Positions 11,676 to 24,200 of a stretch of DNA of 64,000 bases are shown piece by piece. The notes beneath the pieces were generated by a model. It searched no databases, had not been told where the DNA came from, and saw only the letters and a list, made by a program, of their open reading frames with translations. The stretch spans positions 434,001-498,000 of the forward strand of contig SRSI01000001.1 in assembly GCA_005656395.1 (NCBI GenBank), written 5' to 3'. Made by a program: the position numbers and the translations under genes. How positions within the stretch are numbered: the first letter of the stretch is position 1; the number at the start of each line of letters is the position of its first letter. Source of the DNA: Strongyloides papillosus (taxonomy: Eukaryota; Nematoda; Chromadorea; Rhabditida; Strongyloididae).

Positions 11676-12356
11676 ATGATTGCAATTAATCGATTGTCAA
11701 AAATCGCATTTTTTATTCTACTATTTTTGACTATTATTGTTTGGAGTCCAATTCCAGAATGTAGTGAACTGTTAATGGGACAGTAAGTTTATTATTTTTT
11801 AATCTTTTAATAAATACTTTGTTAAGATTCATCTGTAAGGAACCTGAAATTAATCCCAATACTTCACAGCCTATAACTTGTGCACCGGGTAATACTATAT
11901 TATGTAAGGTATTTTCAATTTTATTTATTATTTCAATTTCCAGTAAATTGTACCATTATTCCTGGACTTAAATGTCAGATTAATGGGACCATTAATACAA
12001 AGACGTGGTTTATGAAAAAACTCAATAATGGTTGTACATATTCAACAAATTACAGTTACCACACAGCAGTGACATTATCAGTATTTTTTGGTTGGTTAGG
12101 AATTGATAGATTATATCTCGGTTATTATGCTATTGCTTTTTTTAAATTGATAACATTTGGGTTGTTTGGTGTTTTTTATCTATTAGATGTTATTTTGATT
12201 GCATTGCAGATACTGGGGCCAGCAAATGGTGAACAATATTTTATACCTCACTTTGGACCGAAGTCAACTTATGTTGGGTATGATAATAGTGATATTGATG
12301 ATCAAGTAAATTGTTTGGGTTGCTTTAAAGGAAAACCTGAACATGGTGAATTATAA
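11676..12356 (+). CDS. TM2D1: TM2 domain protein 1 orthologue
   Basis: Three exons (11676-11782, 11827-11903, 11944-12356) give 198 aa. There is a signal peptide or anchor (about 1-28), then a short Cys-rich lumenal part (FICKEP, ITCAPG, LNCTIIPGLKC). Two TM helices (about 101-118 and 123-151) are joined by GIDRLYLG, the DRF-type loop that defines TM2 proteins. The ending DVILIALQILGPANG...YFIPHFG matches TM2D1 (IVGPSDGSSYIIDYYG) rather than TM2D2 or TM2D3. Family members act in a conserved endomembrane complex linked to Notch signalling and amyloid biology. The start at 11676 is chosen because an ATG at 11662 runs into a stop. The second intron uses GTAAGG at 11904; using the next GT at 11909 would put a stop in frame. 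Confidence 0.88.
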
Positions 12357-12960
12357 AAATATGGGTATTTAAAAACAAGTAGAAAAATATGACACTTTAT
12401 TATATGATATATTTAATATTAAATTCATGCTATCAAAGTATTCTAACATAGATAGTTTATTCTATGAAATTTTGAAGTAGCATTTATTTGAATAAGTATA
12501 CTTTGTCTACTGTTGAAATAATGCTTCTTTTATGGGAATATCATTAAGACATTGTTTTATTTGTATAATAACTGTATAAATATTAATAAAAAAAAATCTA
12601 GAAAAATACAACTTTCTTTTCTAATGTTTACTTCAATTTTGCAAAATCATAATATTTGATAAAAACTTATAATATTTTCAAAAAGGAGTACTTTTTTAAT
12701 TTTCTAAAATGTAAATAGTGATAAAAAGTTAATAAACTTATAATTCTTTGAAATTTGTCTCCTAATAGGAAGTTCTTGGAGAAGCATGTATAGTATGTAA
12801 ATTGCTACACAATTATTTTTTAGACCATTTCTTCAGCTTGTAATATTCTTTTTTTTAAATTTTTTTTTGTTATTTTTACTTTTTTTATAATACTATACTT
12901 TTTCTACTTACAGATACATTTTTTTTTCTAGTAAATAGTGTTTTTAACATAATTTCAAAA
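12357..12960. other. Spacer between TM2D1 and TIMM10
   Basis: This AT-rich spacer contains AATAAA-like signals (near 12585) for TM2D1. Just before the TIMM10 ATG there are two acceptor-like sites (TACAG at about 12912, TTTCTAG at about 12931). Either could be a trans-splice site or end a 5' UTR intron. Confidence 0.5.
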
Positions 12961-13221
12961 ATGAATTCCCAACAAATGCAAATGGTCCAAGAATTGGAGA
13001 TGGAGATGATGTCTGATTTGTATCGTCGTATGACTAGTGTCTGCCAGGAGAAATGTATTTCAAAGACATATAGAGAAGGAGAAATAACCAAAGGTGAAGC
13101 AGTATGCCTTGATCGCTGTGTCGCCAAATATTTAGATGTTCATGAGAGACTGGGAAAAGTATTATCTACAATGTCACAGACTGATGAAGCTAATATGCAA
13201 AAACAAGCTGCTTCAAAATAA
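12961..13221 (+). CDS. TIMM10: Mitochondrial small Tim chaperone Tim10
   Basis: This intronless frame of 86 aa is the family size. It carries the twin Cx3C motif (C28-QEK-C32 and C49-LDR-C53) and the Tim10 pattern LYRRMTSVCQEKCISKTY...L-GEAVCLDRCVAKYLDVHERLG. With Tim9 it forms a hexamer in the intermembrane space that escorts hydrophobic carrier precursors to TIM22. The twin cysteines form disulfides through the MIA40 relay. There is no presequence, as expected for this import route. It is followed 229 bp later by the acyltransferase on the same strand, so shared transcription is possible but not shown. Confidence 0.95.
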   Translation: MNSQQMQMVQELEMEMMSDLYRRMTSVCQEKCISKTYREGEITKGEAVCLDRCVAKYLDVHERLGKVLSTMSQTDEANMQKQAASK

Positions 13222-13450
13222 CCAAAAAACATATCTCAGGATATAGAGAAATTATTTGTCTTTTAATGTATCATTTTTGTTGTTTTTTTTATTGTTGATT
13301 CACAATAATTACACTGATATCACTAGATTTAGAACATAAAATATATTATTTTTCAATATAAATATGTATTTAAATTTTACATTAAAATTTACTATATTAT
13401 TCAAGTATCCATTAATTTTTTTTAATTTCTACCAACAATACTACTAACAA

Positions 13451-14641
13451 ATGGCAGCTAAAGGTGTATTTATTGTTGGAGCTAAAAGAACACCTTTTGG
13501 AAGATTTGGAGGAGCATTAAAAAATGTAACAGCCACAGAATTACAGACAATTGTAAATAAATCTGTTTTAAAAAGTTCTGGTATTGACCCAAAAGATGTT
13601 GATCATGTTATAATTGGGAATGTTGTACAATCTTCAAAATGTGCTGGTTACTTGGCCAGGCATTCTTCTTTATTATCAAATATTCCTGAGACAAAACCAG
13701 CCGTAATAGTAAATAGATTATGTGGTTCAGGATTCCAATCTGCTATTGATGGTTCTTTACAAGTCCTTTCCGGTGATTCAAAAGTTGTCTTAGTTGGAGG
13801 TGTAGAGAATATGTCTCAATTTCCCCACGTTGTGAGAGATATAAGATTTGGAACTACTTTTGGTAAGCCAATTGAATTAGAAGATGTAATATGGTCGTCT
13901 TCTAATGACAGTTATGCTAATCTTTCCATGGCAATGACAGCTGAAAAGTTAGGAAAAAAATATGGCTTAAAAAGAGAAGAAGTTGATCAATATGCAGCTA
14001 AATCTCAAGAAAGATATGCTTCAGCTAAGAAATTAGGTGTTTTTAAAAAAGAAATAACTCCAGTAAATATTAAAAACAGAAAAGGAAGCATTCCATTTGA
14101 GGTTGATGAACATCCAAGAGAAACAAGTTACGAACAACTTAGTAAATTACCTTCTGTATTCCAAAAGAACGGCCTTGTAACAGCCGGAAATGCATCTGGA
14201 ATATGCGATGGAGCAGGAGCACTTTTAATCGCCTCTGAAGAAGGTATGAAAAGTTTAAATTGTAAGCCATTATCTCGGGTAGTTGGATGGAGTGTTGTTG
14301 GCTGTGATCCAACCATTATGGGTATCGGACCAGTTCCAGCAATTAGAAATGTTCTAAAAAAGACAGGTCTCTCAATGAATGACATTGGTTTATTTGAAAT
14401 CAATGAAGCATTCGCTGCACAGGTAGTTTCTGTACAAAAAGAACTCAACATTGATATTAATCAACTTAACGTCAATGGTGGAGCAATAGCTTTAGGTCAC
14501 CCTCTTGCAGCGTCTGGTAGTAGAATTTTAGGACACCTCTCCTATGAAATGGAAAGAAGGAAAATTAAATATAGTATTGGAGCTGCATGTATAGGTGGTG
14601 GACAAGGTATTGCTGTCTTATTAGAAAACACATCATACTAA
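13451..14641 (+). CDS. acaa-2: Acetyl-CoA acyltransferase 2 (mitochondrial 3-ketoacyl-CoA thiolase)
   Basis: This single exon encodes 396 aa, the normal thiolase length. The nucleophilic Cys91 lies in NRLCGSGF. His350 lies in GGAIALGHPLAASGSR, and Cys380 in GAACIGGGQG. The NEAFAAQ motif is present too. All catalytic residues are intact. The enzyme performs the last thiolytic step of beta-oxidation, releasing acetyl-CoA. The N-terminus (MAAKGVFIVGAKRTPFGRFGG) matches ACAA2, in which the uncleaved N-terminus acts as the targeting signal. Peroxisomal ACAA1 and trifunctional HADHB have different N-terminal regions. AATAAA occurs 15 bases after the stop. It converges with the Lys-rich gene on the other strand. 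Confidence 0.95.
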   Translation: MAAKGVFIVGAKRTPFGRFGGALKNVTATELQTIVNKSVLKSSGIDPKDVDHVIIGNVVQSSKCAGYLARHSSLLSNIPETKPAVIVNRLCGSGFQSAIDGSLQVLSGDSKVVLVGGVENMSQFPHVVRDIRFGTTFGKPIELEDVIWSSSNDSYANLSMAMTAEKLGKKYGLKREEVDQYAAKSQERYASAKKLGVFKKEITPVNIKNRKGSIPFEVDEHPRETSYEQLSKLPSVFQKNGLVTAGNASGICDGAGALLIASEEGMKSLNCKPLSRVVGWSVVGCDPTIMGIGPVPAIRNVLKKTGLSMNDIGLFEINEAFAAQVVSVQKELNIDINQLNVNGGAIALGHPLAASGSRILGHLSYEMERRKIKYSIGAACIGGGQGIAVLLENTSY

Positions 14642-14804
14642 CAACAATCTTATTTAATAAAAATTAATTTTTTATTTAACATTATTTAGTATAAGAATTT
14701 TTTTTTAATAAAATGGAAAATTTACATGTTAATTTTTGATTTTTCTTTGTTAAAATATACAAAAATATAGATAAATTGTTCTTAAAAGTTACTAATTACA
14801 ATTA

Positions 14805-15935
14805 TTATTTATTGGGAGATCCTTTATTTTTTTCATCTCTAATAAGTTTTTTGTCCTTATTCTCAACTTTAGGAGTAACACTTTTCTTTTCTTGAGTTTT
14901 ATTTAATTCTTTTTTATTTTCATCAGATTTTAGCATTCCATTACTAATTCTTTCCTCTTTTTTATTGATAACTACATCTTTCTTTTCAACTGCCTTCTTT
15001 TTATCATCATTTTTCTCAGCATCAGTCTTATCATTAGTCATTTTAACCTCAACATTTACATCTTTTATACTTTTATTATCTTGTGGTGGCAGTGGTGGTG
15101 GTATTGGTAATGGGATTGCAAATTCAATATTATTTAACGTTTCATATTGATCATTCATTGCCTTTGAATCATTAATCAAAGACCCAACTTCAGATTTTCC
15201 ATCATTGTTTTTTTGTGAACCTATTTGTTTTGGAGGAGGGACTCCATTCTTTAATTCGTCCTTATTTGGAAGGTCATAGGGTTGTGTTTCACATAATTTA
15301 CCTGGAACAACAGTATTTATTTCATCATCCACTTGTGTACATTTTTGAAGATCAGGTTCATTCATTATAGTTTTAATTGGATCTTCAATTTGTTTATTTT
15401 TATCATTGGGTGACTCATCTTCTAAATCACCAACTGTTTTTACGGGATCAATAACATTTTTGGGAATTTCAACAGCCTCTTTTGCCTGAATCATTTGATT
15501 TGGGTCAACTGCTATACCTACAGGTTGTTTTTGCGTCATTTGTAAATCATAATTATTATTTTTAAATGTATGAACGGTTGGATTTTTTATTGACATATTC
15601 TTAGGTTGAAATGGTTGGTTTTTAGAGTTATTTGATTTTCTTTCTAAATTATTATCATTTTTTTCCTTTGAACTGACGACATTAGATTTTCTATCTTTCT
15701 CCTTTGTTCTTTTACTTACTGATGAAGAATTCATTTTTTCCTCCCTTAAAGATAAAACTTCAATTTCGGGTTTAGCTTTATTCTTCCTGTCTTTAGCAAA
15801 AACGCTAGGTGTTCTACTGATACCTTTATACATATTTCTTTTACCATCCTTTTTTTTGGTTGTACATGTTGATAAGAAAGTATATAATATGGTAAACAAA
15901 AACACTATACTAGGATAAAGGTATATAAAATCCAT
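14805..15935 (-). CDS. Lys-rich, membrane-anchored low-complexity protein, unknown
   Basis: This 376 aa single-exon frame is not recognised. Residues about 5-24 form a hydrophobic segment (signal anchor or signal peptide). The rest is hydrophilic, rich in Lys, Asp, Asn and Ser, with one Pro-rich patch (AIPLPIPPPLPPQ at about residue 270). The charged sequence is mostly disordered-looking and lacks cysteines after the N-terminus. Length and lack of stops make it likely to be real despite the low complexity. It lies 186 bp downstream of the Shal channel gene on the same strand, and its AT-rich coding resembles lineage-specific nematode genes. Confidence 0.6.
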   Translation of the reverse strand: MDFIYLYPSIVFLFTILYTFLSTCTTKKKDGKRNMYKGISRTPSVFAKDRKNKAKPEIEVLSLREEKMNSSSVSKRTKEKDRKSNVVSSKEKNDNNLERKSNNSKNQPFQPKNMSIKNPTVHTFKNNNYDLQMTQKQPVGIAVDPNQMIQAKEAVEIPKNVIDPVKTVGDLEDESPNDKNKQIEDPIKTIMNEPDLQKCTQVDDEINTVVPGKLCETQPYDLPNKDELKNGVPPPKQIGSQKNNDGKSEVGSLINDSKAMNDQYETLNNIEFAIPLPIPPPLPPQDNKSIKDVNVEVKMTNDKTDAEKNDDKKKAVEKKDVVINKKEERISNGMLKSDENKKELNKTQEKKSVTPKVENKDKKLIRDEKNKGSPNK

Positions 15936-16121
15936 TAAAATTGTACATTTATAAAAAATAATTTGAACCTTTTATACGTACAATAATTCAAACTTTAAAT
16001 ATATCAAATCTAATATTCAAAAACTTTTAAATAATAATAAAATTTTATTTTAATATTAATACTGTTTCAAATATATACATGACATTTAATGTATTAAAAA
16101 AATGATATTACAATATATTAT

Positions 16122-18219
16122 TTAAACTTCATTATTTTCAACACCACCATTCATACGATTTTCATATTCTAATGAATTTTTTTTATTTTCATTAGATTCT
16201 ATAACAACAGTATCTGGTTCTTTATTTTTCAATGGAATATTTTCCTCATCATCCTCAATAGGTATTGTTGTAGTTGACTTATCATTTGTACCACTTCTAG
16301 TCACATTTTGGGACATTAAATATAATTGACATTCTTCCTCACTAATTATTTTATCTTTTCCTCTATCATACATATTATGATAATTATTAATTGTTGGTTT
16401 GTCATTTTTATGTAATCTTATATTTAATACAGCATCTTCATCTTCCACCTCAACATTCTTTTTATTACCTTTTTTTGGTAGACAACATCTCATAAGACTT
16501 AAATTATTTCCACTATGAGTTGTTGAAGTTGACCGCATTGATAATTGTGGAGAAAGATGTTGATTACTCTCATATATTTGATCATAATCAACATACTGTC
16601 TTTCAGTGGCACGTTCCAAACACTGTAATAAATGATGGTGTTGCATTTCAAATATATCTTCTTCTTTTAAACTATCTATTGTTATATCTCCACTTAAATA
16701 CATCTTCATCCTTTCTTCGTGAGCTTTCTTTTTTGCAAATAATGCTTGACCAGAGGCATTCTTAACTATTCTTATCCTAGCTAACCTTGCTTTCTTTTGA
16801 GCTTTCCTTTTATCAGCTCGTTGATTTTGATGGTAAATTCTTGAGAAATTGGATACAATAACTGGAACTGGTAATGCGATTACCAATACACCAGAAAGTG
16901 AACATATTCCACCAACTATTTTTCCCATGACAGTTCCTGGAACCATGTCACCATAACCTAATGTTGTCATTGTAACGATTGTATACCTGAAGAAAGTAAA
17001 AATTATTATTTTCTATTAAATAAAATAAAAAGATACCAAAATGCTGCTGGAATAGAAGTAAATCTAGTATCAGGAGTTTTCTTCTCTGCATAGTACATAA
17101 TTGTAGCAAAAATGATAATAGCCATAGCTAATGAAAAGACCAAGAAACCAAGTTCAGAGGCACATGATTTCAAAGTATACCCTAATATTCTTAAACCTTG
17201 TGAATGCCTAGAGAATTTAAAAATTCTAAAAACTCTAAATACCCTTAGTGTAACAAAAGCTCCGCTAACATCTTTGTTATTTTGTAATCCTAATCCAACA
17301 TAATATGGGAGTATAGCAACGACATCAATCACCGACATAATTGATCTCATAAATTTCAACCTATCCGGTGCTGCATAAAGTCTGGCCAGGTATTCAAGTG
17401 TAAAAATTATGACACATGCTGTATCAACAACAAAAAATTGTTTCTCATATAAATCACCACATGTAACATTACCACCATCATCATGATATTTACATGGTAT
17501 TGTTTCAACTATATTACATATCACTGAAACTGCTATAAAAAATCCTGTTACATAATAGAAAACTAATGCAACTGATGATGTATGGGGATTTTCAAATGCT
17601 GCCCATAAATTTTCACGTATAGTTAAATAATGTTGTTTTTTAATATCTGATTCCAATCTCTCTTCTATTAATCTTTCCTGTTGTTCACGTTTTTTATCTT
17701 TATAATCTTCATAACAACAATCTGCTATCAAATCAGGCATTATACCGAAAAATGCCAATTCTTCATCATATGCTACCAAACATTCATGTTTTGGGTACTA
17801 AAAATATAATTTTTTTTAATAAAAAGTAAAATTACACAAAAAAACATACATGTAATTTTCCTGTTCTATAGAAAGTTAAAATATGGCGAAAAATGTCTGG
17901 ATCACGATCAAAGAAATAGCAATTATCCTCATCTTGATAGAAAAATTCTTTTTCATTTGATCCTAATAATGTTTCAGGAAATTTTTCTAAAGTGTTTTTC
18001 CATGTTTCGAATTTTCTACCAGATATGTTAATTAATATTTTTTCATCAGAAACATGATCAAGATCACGATCCTAAAATTTTAATTAAAAAGTGACAAAGA
18101 ATAATAGTAAAAATTACCATTAAAACAGGGGGCAATTCAGGCATTGGCTGCCTGCTAATTGGTACCCATCCAATAGCAGCAGCTCTAGCAAAAGGCAACC
18201 ATGCAGCAACTGAAGCCAT
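16122..18219 (-). CDS. shl-1: Shal (Kv4) voltage-gated potassium channel
   Basis: Four exons (18219-18118, 18071-17850, 17797-17037, 16986-16122) give 649 aa. Exon 1 encodes [18 protein letters not shown], the Kv4 N-terminal helix that KChIP proteins bind, and this separates it from Shaw, Shab and Shaker. The T1 tetramerisation domain spans about 41-115. S1 starts near residue 185. S4 (about 292-310) is [17 protein letters not shown], with regularly spaced Arg/Lys. The selectivity filter TMTTLGYGD is rebuilt exactly by the last splice, and S6 carries PVPVIV. It should give A-type K+ currents in neurons and muscle. The C-terminal tail is Asn/Glu-rich and divergent. The large upstream gap fits a neuronal gene with extensive control regions. 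Confidence 0.96.
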
Positions 18220-21200
18220 TCTTTAAATAACTCTTTTTCCTCCACTTTTTATATAAAATGTATTATTTTTTTGAAGATATAAAATAAATATATGTATATA
18301 GTATGTGTTTTTTAATAATGTCAAGTGTAAATTAGATATTTAATATGTATATATATTTGACTTTAAATTTCTCTTTGAAGGATAAAAGTTCAAAATTAAC
18401 CTAAAATAAAATGCAACAATTTTCTAGTTAAAGTTATTATTCCCCAATATGTTGAATAAAGTTCTTCTTTCAAAATATAATAGATTTTCCTGATAAAAAT
18501 TCTTTTAAATATAAAGTATAGTTTAATTTTCTATAAAATTATCCAATTCTCTTTTGACGATTTTTTTTATCCTTAATATAGCTATCTTTTCTTCTCAAAA
18601 ATTGAAAAGTCTTCTTAAACGTATATTAAATAGTTTATATGTACAGTGTTAATTCAACTTTTGATATAATATTATATTTTGTCGTTTTCTTTAAATAGAA
18701 GATAACTATTTGTCAAACAATTTGTATTCACTTCTTATTTGTTTCAGATATTAAATATCAATTTTTACAAATAGTACTAAATATAAAAAAATATAACAAA
18801 TTCCTTTTTTTAAACTTCACTTTTCCTTTTAAATATCTTTTAAAGTAGATAATATATGGATAGAAAAGGGATGAATAAATTAAAGTCAAATAGAAGTTAA
18901 TAAGTTTTTAAAAAAATCGTTTTTTTTTGTAATAATTCCAAAAATTGTAAAATTTAATTTGTTCTTGAGTAATATTTAAAAAAGTATATTGATATTACAA
19001 CCATACACTTCTTTAAATACACACTTCTATTAATAGAATAATATTTTCCTTTTAACAACTTTGATAAATCTCTACAAAAGTGCACCTTTTCTTGGCAAAT
19101 AATATATGTAAGATGAAGATGAAAAAAATATAAGTTAACTGATGTTGAATGATAAATTTTTATATAAAAAAATATGTATTTTCGTGTTAAACGTTTTCCA
19201 ATAACTTCCTATTTCTATAATTTCAATTGAAAAAAATTTAATTGAATTTATTGCCATAAAGTACAAAATCTTAACAATTTTTTTGCCTTTGTTCTCGATT
19301 GATTGTCAAAAAATTAATTTTTTTTGTATCCTTATATTCTTTTGACAATTTTTTTTCTTTAATATATTGTCAAAATAATTTGAAATTTTGTAGTTTTGTT
19401 ATATTAAATATTCTGCTTTTATAGTTGTGAGATCTTCCTTTAAGCAATAGCAGTTTTAAAAATTAATGAGAAAGTAATTATTGTTTGTGGGTAGTGGCAA
19501 TGAAAAATATTGATAACTATTTTCCAATAATTATCAATTCTTTTTTTTTATCTTGATTAAATATTATTCTTGATTTATTTCGAATTTAATATTTCAACAA
19601 ATGTTATATTAATGTTTTGGTATGTTGAAAAAAAAGCAATGTTTTAAGTAATTTTAATAAAAAATAGAATAAATAAAGTAGTTTTAATGGCTTTTCGTGT
19701 TGTGGTTAATTAGAAAAAAAACAAGGTTACAAAGATGTTTGAATGGTTTGCAGATGATATATAGTAAACATCAACTTTCTGAAATTAAAATTAGTATATT
19801 AAATTTAAATTTTACTTTTAAGTGGATTCCTTTTTAAGAGGAATAAAATATATTTTTAATGGATGTAAAAAAAGATAAAAAAAATGTATACATAGACATT
19901 TGTTATTACGAATAAATTGAGGGAGTTTAAAAAAATTGTTTTTTATTATCTCTAGGAGCATAAAAAATTAAAGAGTTTAATATGTCATGGTAGAATGAAT
20001 AATTTGTAAAAAAATTCTTTTAAAAATATTTAAGATTAAACTTGTTTTCAGTACATCTATCAATAAATCTTCAGAAACATAAATGATGAAAGTAAAAAAA
20101 AGTCATTGAATTATAACATGGCAATTTAGAGAGCATCCTATTATTCTACTCAGATTTCACATTAAATTATCAAAAAGAGTATTATCCTATCTTTTTACAA
20201 TTAAACTCCCGTCCGAGGCAACTAAAAACACTATAGAGTGTGTGATAGATGTAAATTATATTTATTTTCACATTTTAAAAATCTTTTTAGATTACTTTAA
20301 ACTATTAAATTATGGTTGATATTTGGATTAGCCTTTAAAAGAAAAAGTTAAATGTTACATTTAACAACAAAAATAAGAAGTGGTGTATTTTTTCATTAAA
20401 CTTTCTCATTTTGAGATAATGTCTTTTGTAGTTAGAATATATATAAAGATGCATATGTATAAATACACAAATACATATATAGATATACCAAATAAAAGTT
20501 TATTTTTTATACAAAGAAAAAATTCTCCTAAAATTGGGATAGGTAAAATTGGATAATCATAAATTAATAATTCTTATCAAAGATTGATTTTTGTACCTTT
20601 CATCAATTTAATTTTTTTCTACTAAAAATAGGAAGTAACAAAATAAGATTTTTCAATGTTTTGTTAAACTACCTGTTTCATGAGTAATACCTATATTTGG
20701 AATGCTCGAAAACAAAACATTTAAGATTATGCAGTAACAATAAGATATGTAATTGCTTTTTGAAGCATGTATATGCTAAAAGCTTACTTTTACTAAAGTG
20801 TTTTCTTCAAGTATTAGTAATGATCATTAGAATTTAAAAACTCGAATGAGAAGAAATGTTGAAGAATGTAAAATAAATGATAATTTGTTGATGTTTATAT
20901 ATAAAAATAAAGCATTTACAGAAGGACAAGGTAGAAAGAAGATAAATAAAATTAGTACATAAGTTTTTTTTATAATAATTGACCCCTTTAAATCGTATCT
21001 TGTCTACCCAATAAATATTGGCTTTTTAAATTTTATAAAACAACAAATAAGGGGAATTAATTTTAAAGATGTGTAAAGTGGACTTTAATGATACGACAGG
21101 AAAAGAGTATAGATAAATTATATCAAACTTTTTCTATTTTTTATCATTTCCATCTCCTCTTTTTTTCATTTAAAAATAGAATTTGTCCTAAAAAGTCTAT

Positions 21201-24200
21201 TCATTATGAAAACATTATTCTAGAAAAAAAAATAATAGATACAAATGGGTATGGCAAATAATTTAAAAGGCATATTTATTGAAGTATAATATTTTAAAAT
21301 AAATAAAAGATTCTATTATTTAAAATTGCTATCATTTTAATTATTAATTGTTTCTCAAAAATATCTGTTTTTTTCTACTATTCAACAATATTTTTCAAAT
21401 ATTTAAAATGAGATATTACGTATTTTTTTCTACCTATTAATTTGCTATTCAAGCAATAATTATTTACATTAGAAAAAATAAGCCGATGAATTATATTTTT
21501 TTTAGCTAGAGCATTTTATTGCTATTTAAAAAATTTTTTTAGCGATAATTATAATTATAGATATCATAACTGAAGATATTTGTTTTAACAATATTGTAAT
21601 AAATATATATTATAATTGGTAATGAAATAATACGAAGAAGTAAGATATTCTTGAAGATATTAATATTTGGTATTAAGAAGTAAAACTTATTTCCCCCTTA
21701 TTCTCACATTTTAATTAAAAGTTGATGATAGGAATAGACTCATATATAAATGACATCCTTTTAAACATACTTCTATTTAGTAGGTCTTTAAATATTTTAT
21801 GAAAATTGTTCTCATCCTAGAGAATTATTTTTAATATTTATTTATTGATGGGTTAAAAGTTAAAAAATTCTATCAGCATTTCATTTAACTATTATTTAAT
21901 CCTCTTTTCAATATAAACACCATGATCATAAAATGTGTTTTTTTAAATATTCTTTATATACTGTAATATTTATCTTATTTCCAAACTAAACAATATATAC
22001 ATATAAAAAGATGAACGAATCAGGCATACTTTATAATAATTAAAGAAATAAAAATTGAAAATATTCTTTCGTTTGACATAAATTTTATCACTCTTCTTTA
22101 GTTCACATAAAAATTCTTTTTATTTAAAAAGACATGATATTAAAAAGCTTTCTATAAATTCTAATTTTTAGGTTATAAACAGCAACATATATCTATCCAT
22201 AAATAAATAAAAAGGATAATATTAAAATATTTTGAGATTAAGGATAAAAGAATTTGTATAAAAAATTATGCTTTTAGGAGGTTTAATCATCAAATGACAA
22301 TTTAAGTGATGGAAAAGTTTTTAGAAAGGAAAAAGATGAAAGAATATTTCCGGTAATAATTAATTTATTAAAAGTAACTTCAAGAATTAATTTATATCTC
22401 CTTTTTAGATATCACTAAAGGAAGTGTATAAGATAAAAAGTTAAAAAATATACTAAAATATTTTATTATTACTAGTTAATTCCACAAAATATAATTAAGA
22501 ATTTTGATTAATAATATTAAAAGATAAACGATAAAGAAAAAATGAGGAAAAAAGAAAAATTTTGATGAATAAATGATAGATTTCTTATGAATATATTATA
22601 AGGTCATTTTATAAATATGGTTAAATTTATTTCAGTCATAAAAAAATTTTCGGTAAATTTACTTATTCATCTTACAATAACTATATTTTTGTATGATAAG
22701 CTGGTATCTAAATAAGTATATTTATTTGAAGAATATATAGAAAGGCAAATTTTCAATAGATATATTTATGTCATATATATAGTATTTTCTAAATTTTATC
22801 ATATGATAAAAGAAAGTCAGCTTTTTATGAAAAGCTATTAAAAATTACTGATTTTGGTGTATAATTAAATTTTTAATTTAAACAAAAGCATTTATTTAAC
22901 AAACATATTTTTCCCGGATTTCGTTTTATAATAAATTTTTTCTGATATCATTCATATATAATATCTTTTTTGAATCATCCATCTAATCTTATATTATGAA
23001 ATATTTTATAAGCTATTTTTATTAAGTCAAAAAAAAAATTTCAACGAAATAGAATTATAAGATGAATTAAAATCAAAAAAATTTATAAATAATTATTGAA
23101 ATTTTTCTATTTTTATGGGAAGTACTAAAATTTATTTATAATAATATTGTATAGAAAGTAATTAATAAAAAAAATTTTGTAAAAAGTTAAAAAAAATATG
23201 TATCTGTCAACATGTAAATGTACATTTATTTAAACTTAAGATGGAAAAAATTATCCTATATTTAATGAAATATATATTAACTAAAATTATTTTTCAAAAA
23301 AATGGAAAATAAAGCATTTTCCGCTATATAATTTGTAGATTTTATAATAATATAGGCAAAAATATAATATATATAATTAGAAGTTTCTTTAAAAATTAAG
23401 GATTATTAATAACATACCATAATTGGATATGACATTTTAATTATAAAAAATCATTCAAAATGCATACGCATTACAATTCCATATATCTAATGAAAAAATA
23501 TATTTATAATGGAAAATGAGGAAAATCTTTACTTCTTAAAAATTAAACCATATTCTGTGGGGAGTAATTATATGGATGATTCCATGTATATATCAAACAG
23601 AAGTTACTTTATAAATTTATTTTTTTCCCTACCTAATTAGTTTCATTAAACAAAAGTAAAGATTGTACATGATGATAAAAGAATACACTTTTTGATATGA
23701 CTGTGATACAAAGAAAATTATCCCTCTCTGTAGGAAAGTAATAAATAACTTTCCTTGAATAGTTTAAATGTTTTTATTGAAATAAACATACTGTACTTAA
23801 AAAAAATAGTCAAAAAGTTCATTTTTCATATAAATTATTTATAAATAACTTTAAAAACTTAGGATTGTATAAAATGAAAATATAAGTTTGTTTGGAATAT
23901 AATGAAAAGATTGGAAATATACATTAAAATAATTTTATATATCATTTCAAGATTTTTTTAATTATCTCAAAAAAATAAAATAGAATAGTTATAATAAGGT
24001 GGAGAAATATGAGAAATTAGCAAGATGTGGGATTTTATTGTTATTTTAATTGTAAATGGCATTTCATTGAGGTACAAATTATATATTAAATTTTACTGCT
24101 TTTTATAAAAAGTAAAAGCAATACTGTAAAGATTAAATTAGTTTAAAATACCTATCTAGGAATGGTTAAATTAATATAATATGAAATTAAAACTACCCTT